The notes beneath the pieces were generated by a model, which did no database searches, was not told where the DNA came from, and was given only the letters and a program-made list of their open reading frames with translations. From the NCBI GenBank assembly GCA_002473385.1, contig DKTR01000011.1:1-6467 (forward strand): a stretch of DNA of 6,467 bases, in the 5' to 3' direction. Position 1 is the stretch's first letter. The number at the start of each line of letters is the position of its first letter. Made by a program: the position numbers and the translations under genes. Shown here piece by piece: positions 1 to 6,028 of this stretch. This DNA comes from Lachnospiraceae bacterium UBA7225. GTDB taxonomy: Bacteria; Bacillota; Clostridia; Lachnospirales; Lachnospiraceae.

Positions 1-1
1 T

Positions 2-94
2 ATTTCAAAACAGATTGAAGCTGAGCTGGAATACCCCGGACAGATTAAAGTCAGCGTAATCCGTGAGTCACGTGCGGTAGATTACGCAAAGTAA
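2..94 (+). CDS. rny: Ribonuclease Y, C-terminal end (partial)
   Basis: The first 30 codons of the window read in frame to a TAA at 92-94, and the protein ends VIRESRAVDYAK. This closely matches the invariant C-terminus of RNase Y (typically KVTVIRE-RAVEYAK), the membrane-anchored endoribonuclease that initiates mRNA decay in Firmicutes. The membrane anchor, coiled coil, KH and HD domains lie upstream of the window and cannot be inspected. The gene is followed by an intrinsic terminator 14 bases after its stop, so it ends its transcription unit here. The identification rests on a short tail, but a distinctive one. Confidence 0.85.
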   Translation: MSKQIEAELEYPGQIKVSVIRESRAVDYAK

Positions 95-107
95 ACAAGA
101 AGTGAAA

Positions 108-153
108 CTCCAGACATTCCAAAATCAGAGATTGCGGATGTCTGGGGTTTTTT
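108..153 (+). terminator. Intrinsic terminator of rny
   Basis: CTCCAGACAT (108-117) pairs with ATGTCTGGGG (138-147), including one G-U pair at 109/146. The pairing can be extended inward by CC/GG past a bulged T. Six Ts follow at 148-153. The loop is about 17-20 bases. The position just after the rny stop and before the next Shine-Dalgarno site fits a Rho-independent terminator. Confidence 0.85.
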
Positions 154-222
154 ATCTCCCAGAAGATCCCGCCGGATTTTTGGTGAGAGAAAAAATGTTT
201 AAAGAAAAAGGAGGATGGCAAT

Positions 223-1194
223 ATGAAAATGGGAATCCTGGGTGCCGGGAACATTGCCGGTAAGATGGCAGGGACGATTCAGAAAATGCCGCAGGTGACT
301 TCCTGGGCAGTAGCATCAAGAAGCCTTTCACGTGCGCAGGCTTTTGCGAAGGAGTATGGTTTTACACATGCTTATGGCTCTTATGAGGAACTTGTCCTGG
401 ATCCGGAGCTTGATCTGATTTACATTGCGACACCGCATTCGCACCACTATGAGAACATGAAGCTATGTATTGCACATGGAAAAAATGTTCTGACAGAGAA
501 ATCCTTTACGCAGAATGCGGAACAGGCGAAGGAAGTACTGGCAATGGCGGAGGAAAAAGGCATTTTCGTGACGGAGGCAATCTGGACACGCTATATGCCG
601 ATGCGCAGGACACTGGATGAGGTACTGGCAAGCGGAATCATTGGCACGCCGTACTCTCTTTATGCAACGCTCTCGTATCCGCTGACACATGTACAGCGAA
701 TGACAGATCCGGCGCTTGCCGGTGGGGCGCTGCTCGATCTCGGCGTTTACCCGCTGAACTTTGCCTCAATGGTTTTTGGAGATGAGATTAAGGAGGTAAA
801 AGCATCGGCGGTGCTGACAGATACGGGAGTTGATGCAGTGGACAGCATCACACTTATTTATAAGGATGGCAGAACAGCGGTGCTTCACAGCGACATGCGG
901 GTAAGCAGTAATCGCGAGGGCGCGATTTATGGGGATAAGGGCTATATCATGGTTCAGAACATCAATAACTGTGAGGGTATCCGTGTGTACGATCCAGGTC
1001 ATCATCTGATCGCAGAATATGAGACGCCAAAGCAGATTTCCGGCTATGAGTATGAGGTAGAGGCATGTATGCGTGCACTTGAAAAGGGTGAAAAAGAGTG
1101 CCCGGAAATGCCGCATGCAGAAACCATATATATCATGGAGCTGATGGACAAAATCCGTGCACAGATCGGGGTTGTTTACCCAAATGAAAAGTAA
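223..1194 (+). CDS. Gfo/Idh/MocA family NAD(P)-dependent oxidoreductase
   Basis: A 323-residue protein of normal family length. The ATG at 223 is preceded by a strong AAGGAGG (208-214) with 8-base spacing. Residues 4-13 (GILGAGNIAG) form the GxGxxG dinucleotide-binding turn of an N-terminal Rossmann fold. ATPHSHH (69-75) and the catalytic-site motif around K93 (TEKSF, 91-95; usually EKP in the family) follow. The C-terminal alpha/beta domain carries GGALLDLGVYP (167-177), the GG-x3-D-x-G-x-Y signature. The overall pattern is closest to the dimeric dihydrodiol dehydrogenase/sugar-dehydrogenase-like branch. The enzyme is presumably a cytosolic hydride-transferring oxidoreductase on a sugar or polyol, but the substrate cannot be read from sequence or neighbours. 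The gene is monocistronic between the rny terminator and a convergent gene. I saw no convincing promoter in 154-207. Confidence 0.9.
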   Translation: MKMGILGAGNIAGKMAGTIQKMPQVTSWAVASRSLSRAQAFAKEYGFTHAYGSYEELVLDPELDLIYIATPHSHHYENMKLCIAHGKNVLTEKSFTQNAEQAKEVLAMAEEKGIFVTEAIWTRYMPMRRTLDEVLASGIIGTPYSLYATLSYPLTHVQRMTDPALAGGALLDLGVYPLNFASMVFGDEIKEVKASAVLTDTGVDAVDSITLIYKDGRTAVLHSDMRVSSNREGAIYGDKGYIMVQNINNCEGIRVYDPGHHLIAEYETPKQISGYEYEVEACMRALEKGEKECPEMPHAETIYIMELMDKIRAQIGVVYPNEK

Positions 1195-1197
1195 AAC

Positions 1198-2130
1198 TTA
1201 TTCGTTTTCAAACAAAGGGGTGGAGAAGTAGCGTTCTGCGGTGTCCGGGAGTACAGTGACAACTGTTTTTCCCCTGCCAAGCTTTTTGGCAAGCTTCAGC
1301 GCAGCCGCTACATTTGTCCCACTGGAAATACCGCACATAATGCCCTCCATGCGGGCAAGGTCTCTGGAGGTCTGGAGAGCTTCCTCGTCAGTGACGATAT
1401 AAATGTCATCATAGATCTGACGGTTTAAAATATCCGGGATAACGCCGTCGCCAATGCCCATCTGCAGGTGGGTGCCGATGGTGCCTCCCGCCAGAATCGC
1501 TGCATTTTCCGGTTCGACTGCCCAGATGACCATATCGGGGTTCTGTGCTTTCAGTACTTCGCCGATGCCGGTGATGGTGCCGCCGGTGCCTATGCCGGAG
1601 CAGAAGCCGTGAATCGGCCCGGCAACCTGTTCGAGAATTTCAAGTGCTGTATGGTGACGGTGGGCTGTCGGGTTTGCAGGATTTTCAAACTGCTGCGGGA
1701 CATAGACGTTGGGATTTTCTGCTGCCATGCGAAGCGCTGTCTGCAGGCATTCCTCAATGCAGAGTCCGATATTTCCGGCGTCGTGGATCAGCACTACCTC
1801 GGCGCCGTAATGGCGGACAAGCTTTCTGCGCTCCTCGCTGACAGAATCCGGCATAATGATGATCGTGCGGTAGCCCCTTACCGCGCCCACAAGTGCCAGA
1901 CCGATTCCCTGATTGCCGCTTGTCGGCTCGACAATAATGGTGTCTTTGTGTATCAGACCGCGCTCCTCCGCATCACAGATCATGTTCCAGGCAGTGCGTG
2001 TCTTAATGGAGCCGCCTACGTTCAGTCCCTCAAACTTTACAAGAATTTCTGCGTTTTCCGGGCTGTTCATCCTGCCGAGACGGATGATAGGAGTGTGCCC
2101 GACCGCTTCCAGAATATTTGTATAAATCAT
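1198..2130 (-). CDS. cysK: Cysteine synthase family PLP enzyme (O-acetylserine sulfhydrylase-like)
   Basis: A fold-type II PLP enzyme that would make cysteine from O-acetylserine and sulfide, or a relative with another beta-replacement activity. Numbering from the upstream ATG at 2142 (314 residues): VGHTPIIRLG (14-23) is the family N-terminus. K47 in GGSIKTR is the PLP Schiff-base lysine. TSGNQG (74-79) is the substrate-carboxylate loop. GIGTGGT (183-189) binds the PLP phosphate. GISSGTN (271-277) carries the serine near the pyridine nitrogen. The LPDTAERYFST segment (298-308) replaces the usual LPD-x-GERYLST. I prefer the ATG at 2130 (310 residues, MIYTNILEAVGHTP), because family members usually begin this way and the ATG at 2142 lies in a hairpin 15 bases from AAAGGA. 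The departures from canonical KDR and SGNTG make the exact substrate uncertain. The gene is convergent with the oxidoreductase (3 bases between stops) and no cysE is present in the window. Confidence 0.88.
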   Translation of the reverse strand: MIYTNILEAVGHTPIIRLGRMNSPENAEILVKFEGLNVGGSIKTRTAWNMICDAEERGLIHKDTIIVEPTSGNQGIGLALVGAVRGYRTIIIMPDSVSEERRKLVRHYGAEVVLIHDAGNIGLCIEECLQTALRMAAENPNVYVPQQFENPANPTAHRHHTALEILEQVAGPIHGFCSGIGTGGTITGIGEVLKAQNPDMVIWAVEPENAAILAGGTIGTHLQMGIGDGVIPDILNRQIYDDIYIVTDEEALQTSRDLARMEGIMCGISSGTNVAAALKLAKKLGRGKTVVTVLPDTAERYFSTPLFENE

Positions 2131-2140
2131 TGTATTTACC

Positions 2141-2158
2141 ATGCCGCGGCTGCGGCAT
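2141..2158 (-). promoter_or_regulatory. Hairpin between Shine-Dalgarno and start of the cysteine synthase gene
   Basis: On the minus-strand transcript, ATGCCGC (2158-2152) pairs perfectly with GCGGCAT (2147-2141) around a 4-base loop. It lies directly after the AAAGG at 2163-2159 and includes the first two bases of the candidate ATG at 2142. Folding removes 18 bases and leaves 10 unpaired bases between AAAGG and the second in-frame ATG at 2130. It may therefore decide the start codon or tune translation. The stem is seen directly; the role is inferred. Confidence 0.5.
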
Positions 2159-2187
2159 CCTTTCTCTTTCTATTAAGCATCTCTTAT

Positions 2188-2217
2188 AATATATGCCACA
2201 TGGGATTGTACTGTCAA
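2188..2217 (-). promoter_or_regulatory. Sigma-A-type promoter for the cysteine synthase gene
   Basis: Read on the minus strand: a perfect TTGACA -35 (2217-2212), an 18-base spacer, and a TATATT -10 (2193-2188). The predicted start near 2180 gives a leader of about 40-50 bases. No T-box, S-box or other long leader structure fits in this space. Confidence 0.75.
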
Positions 2218-2240
2218 GTATTTCCGGGATACTTTTGGGA

Positions 2241-2269
2241 TTGCGCGGCGGGATAAAAAACATTATAAT
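2241..2269 (+). promoter_or_regulatory. Sigma-A-type promoter for the Nudix gene
   Basis: TTGCGC (2241-2246, 3/6 to the -35 consensus), a 17-base spacer, then a perfect TATAAT (2264-2269). It gives a leader of about 40 bases before the ATG at 2317. It is divergent from the cysteine synthase promoter, with the two -35 boxes only 23 bases apart. Confidence 0.7.
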
Positions 2270-2316
2270 GAGCAGGAAAGAAAAAGCTGCAGACTTTTGT
2301 GAAAAGGAGAGAGGAT

Positions 2317-2808
2317 ATGGGACTTACAACACTTTGCTATATAGAAAACGGGGATGCTTATCTGATGCTCCACCGGGTATCAAAAAAACACGATGTAAAC
2401 AAGGATAAATGGATCGGTGTCGGCGGACATTTTGAGCAGGACGAGAGCCCGGAGGAATGTCTGCTGCGGGAGGTGAAGGAGGAGACCGGGCTGACCCTCA
2501 CCAGATACCGCCTGCGTGGAATCGTGACATTTATCTGCGCCGGGTGGGAGACAGAATACATGTTTCTGTACACGGCGGACGGCTATGAGGGAGAAATAAC
2601 AGATTGCGATGAGGGAACGCTGGAATGGGTGAAAAAATCGGAGCTCGGCCGGCTGAAGCTCTGGGAGGGCGACTATGTGTTCTTTAGGCTGATGGAGGAA
2701 GAAAGACCCTTTTTTTCACTGAAGCTGGAGTATGAGGGTGACTATCTGAAACGCGTATGCCTGGATGGAGCGGAGCTTACGGTTCCGGGGACGGGAAACT
2801 GCGTATAG
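2317..2808 (+). CDS. Nudix hydrolase, likely 8-oxo-dGTP diphosphatase (MutT/MutX-like)
   Basis: A 163-residue protein. The ATG at 2317 has AAGGAG (2304-2309) 7 bases upstream. An in-frame GTG at 2299 would put the ribosome site inside the gene, so I reject it. Residues 37-59 match the Nudix box G-x5-E-x7-REUxEExGU exactly: G37, E43, R51, E52, E55, E56, G58 and L59, with E52, E55 and E56 as the metal-binding face. The N-terminal TTLCYIENGDAYLMLHR and KWIGVGGHFE are typical of the Firmicute MutX-like branch, which hydrolyses oxidised dGTP to the monophosphate and so keeps 8-oxoguanine out of DNA. Substrate choice is inferred from family resemblance; other nucleoside triphosphates remain possible. 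It has its own promoter divergent from the cysteine synthase gene. No terminator is seen before the next gene, 112 bases away. Confidence 0.9.
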   Translation: MGLTTLCYIENGDAYLMLHRVSKKHDVNKDKWIGVGGHFEQDESPEECLLREVKEETGLTLTRYRLRGIVTFICAGWETEYMFLYTADGYEGEITDCDEGTLEWVKKSELGRLKLWEGDYVFFRLMEEERPFFSLKLEYEGDYLKRVCLDGAELTVPGTGNCV

Positions 2809-2920
2809 ATAAAAAGCATCTGACATCAGCATCCGGAAGACATGCAGAGGGCGGCGCGGAGCGCTCATAAAAGGAATCTGGTATATAGAGGAAGAAACTA
2901 CAGGAAAGCAGGGGCAGGAA

Positions 2921-4039
2921 ATGAACAAAAAAGAAATTGCAGAAATAAAGAAACAGTATACACAGGAGCGGTGTCCGATCAGCCGTATCTGCGGCTGCTA
3001 TGTGGACGGGGAGAAGAACAAAAAAACAGAGTTCCGTGAGGCGTTTTTATCGCTGCCGGAGGAAGAGTTTTTTAAATATCTGAATATTTTCCGCAAAGCA
3101 ATTTCCGGAACGATTGGCAGAAATCTTCTGAATATGGAATTTCCGCTGGAGGCGGAAAAAGAGAATGGCACGCAGGCGATGCTTATGAAGCTGAAATATT
3201 CGGGATTGCAGGATGACGGAATACTGGAAGAGTTTTACGATAAAATTATCGATTCCTATTATTATACCGGAAATTATCTCATTCTGCTGATGTATGCAGT
3301 CTACGACATTCCGGGAAAGGCATCCGACAACCAGGAGATGTTTGATGCGTCGGACGAAGTTTATGAGCATATCATGTGCTGTATCTGTCCGGTGAATCTG
3401 GCGAAGCCCTGCCTGTCATATAATGAAAAAGAGAACTGCTTTTCCAGCCGCACGCAGGACTGGCTGGTGGAGATGCCGCTGATTGGCTTCCTTTTTCCGG
3501 CGTTTCATGACCGCAGCGCCGATATTCACAGTCTTCTTTATTATAATCAGAAGCCGGAGATGCCGTGCAGTGATTTCGTGGACAATGTACTGGGCTGTGA
3601 GCTGCCGCTGACAGCGGGGAGTCAGAAGGAGACTTTTCAGATGCTGGTGGAGGAGACACTGGGAGACGCCTGTGATTATGAGGTGGTGCGGACGATCCAT
3701 GAGAATCTGAATGAAATGCTTGAGGAGCAGAAGGAGGAACCGTTGCCGCTCATTCTGGGCAGACAGGAGGTAAAACGCCTGTTTGAGCAGAGCGGCGTTG
3801 CTGAGGAAAAAATGTCGCAGTTTGACGACTGCTTTGAGGAAGCGGCAGGAGAGCAGGCATCGTTTGTGGCGGCAAATGTGGCCAATACCAGAAAATTTGA
3901 AATTAAGACAAAGGATGTCATCGTCCAGGTCAATCCGGCAAGGAGTGATCTGGTAGAGACGACCATGATCGATGGCAGAAAATGCCTGGTAATCGAGCTG
4001 ACAGATGAGGTTGAGGTAAACGGGATCACGGTAAAATAA
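2921..4039 (+). CDS. DUF4317 family protein, function unknown
   Basis: A 372-residue cytosolic protein without a signal peptide or clear membrane segment. The N-terminus (MNKKEIAEIKKQYT, then ISRICGCYVDGEKNKK at 20-35) and the following LPEEEFFKYLNIFRKAISGT (45-64) match my recollection of the DUF4317 family common in Lachnospiraceae and relatives. No function is known to me. The protein is acidic and cysteine-rich, with C18/C24/C26 near the start and C153/C154/C156/C164/C173 clustered mid-protein. A beta-rich C-terminal segment runs over about 325-372. Start choice: AGGGG at 2910-2914 sits 6 bases before the ATG. It lies 112 bases after the Nudix gene with no clear promoter or terminator between them, so co-transcription is possible but unproven. 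A strong terminator follows 72 bases after the stop. Confidence 0.85.
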   Translation: MNKKEIAEIKKQYTQERCPISRICGCYVDGEKNKKTEFREAFLSLPEEEFFKYLNIFRKAISGTIGRNLLNMEFPLEAEKENGTQAMLMKLKYSGLQDDGILEEFYDKIIDSYYYTGNYLILLMYAVYDIPGKASDNQEMFDASDEVYEHIMCCICPVNLAKPCLSYNEKENCFSSRTQDWLVEMPLIGFLFPAFHDRSADIHSLLYYNQKPEMPCSDFVDNVLGCELPLTAGSQKETFQMLVEETLGDACDYEVVRTIHENLNEMLEEQKEEPLPLILGRQEVKRLFEQSGVAEEKMSQFDDCFEEAAGEQASFVAANVANTRKFEIKTKDVIVQVNPARSDLVETTMIDGRKCLVIELTDEVEVNGITVK

Positions 4040-4050
4040 AATGAATTTAT

Positions 4051-4110
4051 TCCCGCGAGCAATGAGCCAGGCGCCGTGCTTGCACGGGCATTTGGCGAAT
4101 GCCGCGAGGA
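4051..4110 (+). repeat. Intergenic inverted-repeat block with mutually exclusive hairpins
   Basis: Two 7-base direct copies of CCGCGAG (4053-4059 and 4102-4108) flank a long imperfect hairpin. GCCAGGCGCCGTG (4066-4078) pairs with CACGGGCATTTGGC (4083-4096) around a CTTG tetraloop, with one mismatch and one bulge. A second stem, GGCATT (4087-4092) with AATGCC (4098-4103), uses the same bases and cannot coexist with it. The compact layout resembles a dispersed intergenic repeat or a structured RNA rather than random spacer. Identity is unknown. Confidence 0.5.
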
Positions 4111-4181
4111 TCAAATACCCCGCTGCTCTGCAGCGTTGCAAGCTTGCTATCCCGTTGCTTGCAGCGGGGTCTTTGATTTTT
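4111..4181 (+). terminator. Strong intrinsic terminator after the DUF4317 gene, with alternative pairings
   Basis: TCAAA-T-ACCCCGCTGC (4111-4126) pairs with GCAGCGGGGT-C-TTTGA (4161-4176): 15 base pairs with one T/C mismatch, followed by TTTTT (4177-4181). The 34-base loop region holds alternative partners. CGCTGC (4121-4126) can instead pair with GCAGCG (4130-4135) across TCT, and 4134-4143 can pair with 4157-4166 (10 pairs, one G-U). Both compete with the terminator stem. It separates the DUF4317 gene from the SOS cassette promoter. Confidence 0.8.
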
Positions 4182-4202
4182 ACAAAATCTGTAGATTTCC
4201 AC

Positions 4203-4231
4203 TTGAAAAAACAAACAAATGTTCGTATAAT
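4203..4231 (+). promoter_or_regulatory. Sigma-A promoter of the Y-family polymerase operon
   Basis: TTGAAA -35 (4203-4208), a spacer of exactly 17 bases, and a perfect TATAAT -10 (4226-4231). The transcript would start near 4238 with a leader of only about 20 bases before the ATG at 4258. The LexA box fills most of the spacer, so the promoter is strong but repressible. Confidence 0.88.
4212..4225 (+). promoter_or_regulatory. LexA/DinR (SOS) operator
   Basis: CAAACAAATGTTCG matches the Gram-positive SOS box CGAAC-RNRY-GTTCG at 13 of 14 positions; the only departure is A for G at 4213. It lies between the -35 and -10 hexamers, ending against the -10, so bound LexA would block RNA polymerase. 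The site and its placement are seen directly. LexA control is inferred from the known Bacillus/Clostridia consensus and from the downstream gene being a translesion polymerase. Confidence 0.85.
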
Positions 4232-4257
4232 AAGAAGCGGAAGGGAGGAACAGTCAA

Positions 4258-5787
4258 ATGCAGGAGAGCAGCCGCACGTATATTGCGATCGATCTGAAAT
4301 CTTTTTATGCTTCGGTGGAGTGCCGGGAGCGGAATCTGGATCCGATGACGACGAATCTGGTTGTTGCCGACGCGTCGCGGACGGAAAAGACCATCTGCCT
4401 TGCCGTATCGCCCTCTCTGAAAGCATACGGGATTCCCGGACGGCCGCGGCTGTTTGAGGTGGTGCAGAAGGTAAAGGAAGTAAATGCCGCGCGGAAAAGG
4501 AATGCTCCGGGACACCGCCTGACGGGTTCCTCCTGGAACGACACGGAGCTGAGAAATCAACCTGAGCTTGCGCTGGACTATATTATCGCTCCGCCGCAGA
4601 TGTCGCATTATATCCAGTACAGCATGCGGGTTTATGATGTATATCTCAAATATATTGCACCGGAGGATCATCACGTATATTCTATAGATGAGATTTTTCT
4701 GGATGTTACGGATTATCTGGCCACCTATCAGCTTTCCGCGCGTCAGCTCGCTGAAAAAATTATTGCGGATGTATACGAGACGACCGGTATCACAGCGACG
4801 GCGGGTATTGGGACAAACCTGTATCTTTGCAAGGTGGCGATGGACATCGTGGCAAAGCGAATGCCGCCGGACAAAAACGGCGCCCGGATCGCAGAACTGG
4901 ATGAACTGTCATACCGGAAGCTTTTGTGGGGACACCGGCCGCTTACGGATTTCTGGCGCGTGGGCAGAGGCTATGCCAGAAAGCTGGAGGCAAACGGGAT
5001 GTTTACCATGGGAGATGTCGCCCGCTGTTCCATCGGGAAGCCGGAGGATTACCAGAATGAAGCGCTTTTGTATAAGCTGTTTGGCGTAAATGCCGAGCTC
5101 CTGATCGATCACGCATGGGGATGGGAGCCGTGCACGATTGCGGATATTAAAGCGTATAAGCCGGAGACAAACAGTCTCGGAGCCGGGCAGGTGCTTCACT
5201 GCCCATACAGCTTTGAAAAGGCGGGACTTGTTGTGAAGGAAATGACGGACCAGCTTGTTCTGGATCTGGTCGATAAACGTCTCGTTACAGATCAGATGGT
5301 TCTGACGATCGGCTACGATATCGAAAACCTTACCGATCCGGAAATTGCGCGCCTATATCGGGGCGAGGTCACAGTGGACCGTTATGGACGCAGAGTTCCC
5401 AGGCACGCGCATGGCACTGTCAATCTGCCAAAACCGACTTCTTCCACAAAGCAGATCATGGAGGCGGTGATGGAGCTGTACGGCAGGATCACCGATGAAA
5501 ATCTGCTGATCCGCAGAATTACGCTCACAGCAAATCATGTGGTGGATGAGGGAATGATAAAGCAGGAACCGCAATTTGAACAGCTTGATCTGTTTACGGA
5601 TTACGCAGCCCGGGAGAAAAAGCAGCAGGAGGAAGAGGCTGCGATGAAGCGGGAGCGGAGAATACAGCAGGCAATGCTGGATATCAGAAGTAAATATGGG
5701 AAAAATGCCATTTTAAAGGGTATGAATCTGAAAGAAGGCGCAACTGCCAGAGACAGAAATGGTCAGATTGGAGGACACCGGGCATGA
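4258..5787 (+). CDS. Y-family translesion DNA polymerase (UmuC/UvrX/YqjW-like)
   Basis: A 509-residue error-prone polymerase. GGGAGG (4243-4248) lies 9 bases before the ATG. AIDLKSFYASVE (10-21) carries catalytic D12 and the ribose steric-gate Y17, with the same 5-residue spacing as D6/Y11 of UmuC. YSIDEIFLDVT (141-151) supplies catalytic D144 and E145. TAGIGTNLYLCKVAMD (181-196) is the conserved palm/thumb segment. Little-finger sequences follow to about 430. QLDLF (442-446) is a textbook beta-clamp-binding motif. A charged helical tail (449-475) ends in YGKNAILKGMNLKEGATARDRNGQIGGH (480-507), typical of Firmicute UvrX/YqjW relatives rather than DinB/Pol IV. It bypasses DNA lesions during the SOS response. 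SOS control is supported by the LexA box in its promoter, and the next gene overlaps it by 4 bases. Confidence 0.93.
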   Translation: MQESSRTYIAIDLKSFYASVECRERNLDPMTTNLVVADASRTEKTICLAVSPSLKAYGIPGRPRLFEVVQKVKEVNAARKRNAPGHRLTGSSWNDTELRNQPELALDYIIAPPQMSHYIQYSMRVYDVYLKYIAPEDHHVYSIDEIFLDVTDYLATYQLSARQLAEKIIADVYETTGITATAGIGTNLYLCKVAMDIVAKRMPPDKNGARIAELDELSYRKLLWGHRPLTDFWRVGRGYARKLEANGMFTMGDVARCSIGKPEDYQNEALLYKLFGVNAELLIDHAWGWEPCTIADIKAYKPETNSLGAGQVLHCPYSFEKAGLVVKEMTDQLVLDLVDKRLVTDQMVLTIGYDIENLTDPEIARLYRGEVTVDRYGRRVPRHAHGTVNLPKPTSSTKQIMEAVMELYGRITDENLLIRRITLTANHVVDEGMIKQEPQFEQLDLFTDYAAREKKQQEEEAAMKRERRIQQAMLDIRSKYGKNAILKGMNLKEGATARDRNGQIGGHRA

Positions 5788-5963
5788 AACAGAACAAAGG
5801 GCAATACGAAGATATCCTTTATCTGCCGCATCCGGAACCCGTCACGCATCCGCGGATGCCGCTTCGGGACCGCGCGGCACAGTTCGCACCGTTTGCCGCG
5901 CTCACAGGACATGGTGCGGCGATTGAGGAGACGAGAAAGCTGCATGAGCGGCAGCAGGAATAA
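5784..5963 (+). CDS. Short YolD-like protein, polymerase partner candidate
   Basis: A 59-residue protein whose ATG overlaps the polymerase stop (ATGA, 5784-5787), with GGAGG (5770-5774) 9 bases upstream. This indicates translational coupling. It reads YEDILYLPHPEP early on, and DRAAQFAPFAALTGH at 29-43 followed by AIEETRKL (46-53). That is the N-terminal signature of the YolD-like proteins encoded next to UvrX/YqjW-type polymerases in Firmicutes, proposed from context to act like UmuD. Relatives as I recall them are about twice this length, with a further beta-rich domain after the ETRKL region. Here a TAA follows almost at once, and I see no continuation in the next 65 bases. It may be a natural short form or a truncated gene. 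There is no membrane segment or signal peptide. Confidence 0.75.
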   Translation: MKQNKGQYEDILYLPHPEPVTHPRMPLRDRAAQFAPFAALTGHGAAIEETRKLHERQQE

Positions 5964-6028
5964 GAGAAATAAAAAGCAGAGAGCTTTGCCGGAAAGCGGC
6001 ACAGCGGGAAAGGAGCATAGGACGGAAG

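Noticed and set aside
1195..1197. Terminator between the convergent oxidoreductase and cysteine synthase genes
   Set aside because: Only 3 bases separate the stops, and no hairpin followed by a T-run is seen on either side. Termination must occur inside the opposing gene or by another mechanism.
1468..2256. Plus-strand 262-codon open frame
   Set aside because: Antisense to the cysteine synthase gene, which has clear family motifs; this frame has none.
2299..2316. GTG at 2299 as an earlier start for the Nudix gene
   Set aside because: The AAGGAG ribosome site would lie inside the coding region, and no site is present upstream of the GTG.
2809..2920. Possible promoter (TATATA near 2882) before the DUF4317 gene
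   Set aside because: No -35-like hexamer occurs at 16-18 bases upstream, so I do not annotate it.
3416..4426. Minus-strand 336-codon open frame
   Set aside because: Antisense to the DUF4317 gene, crosses a terminator and the SOS promoter, and has low-complexity composition with no recognisable domain.
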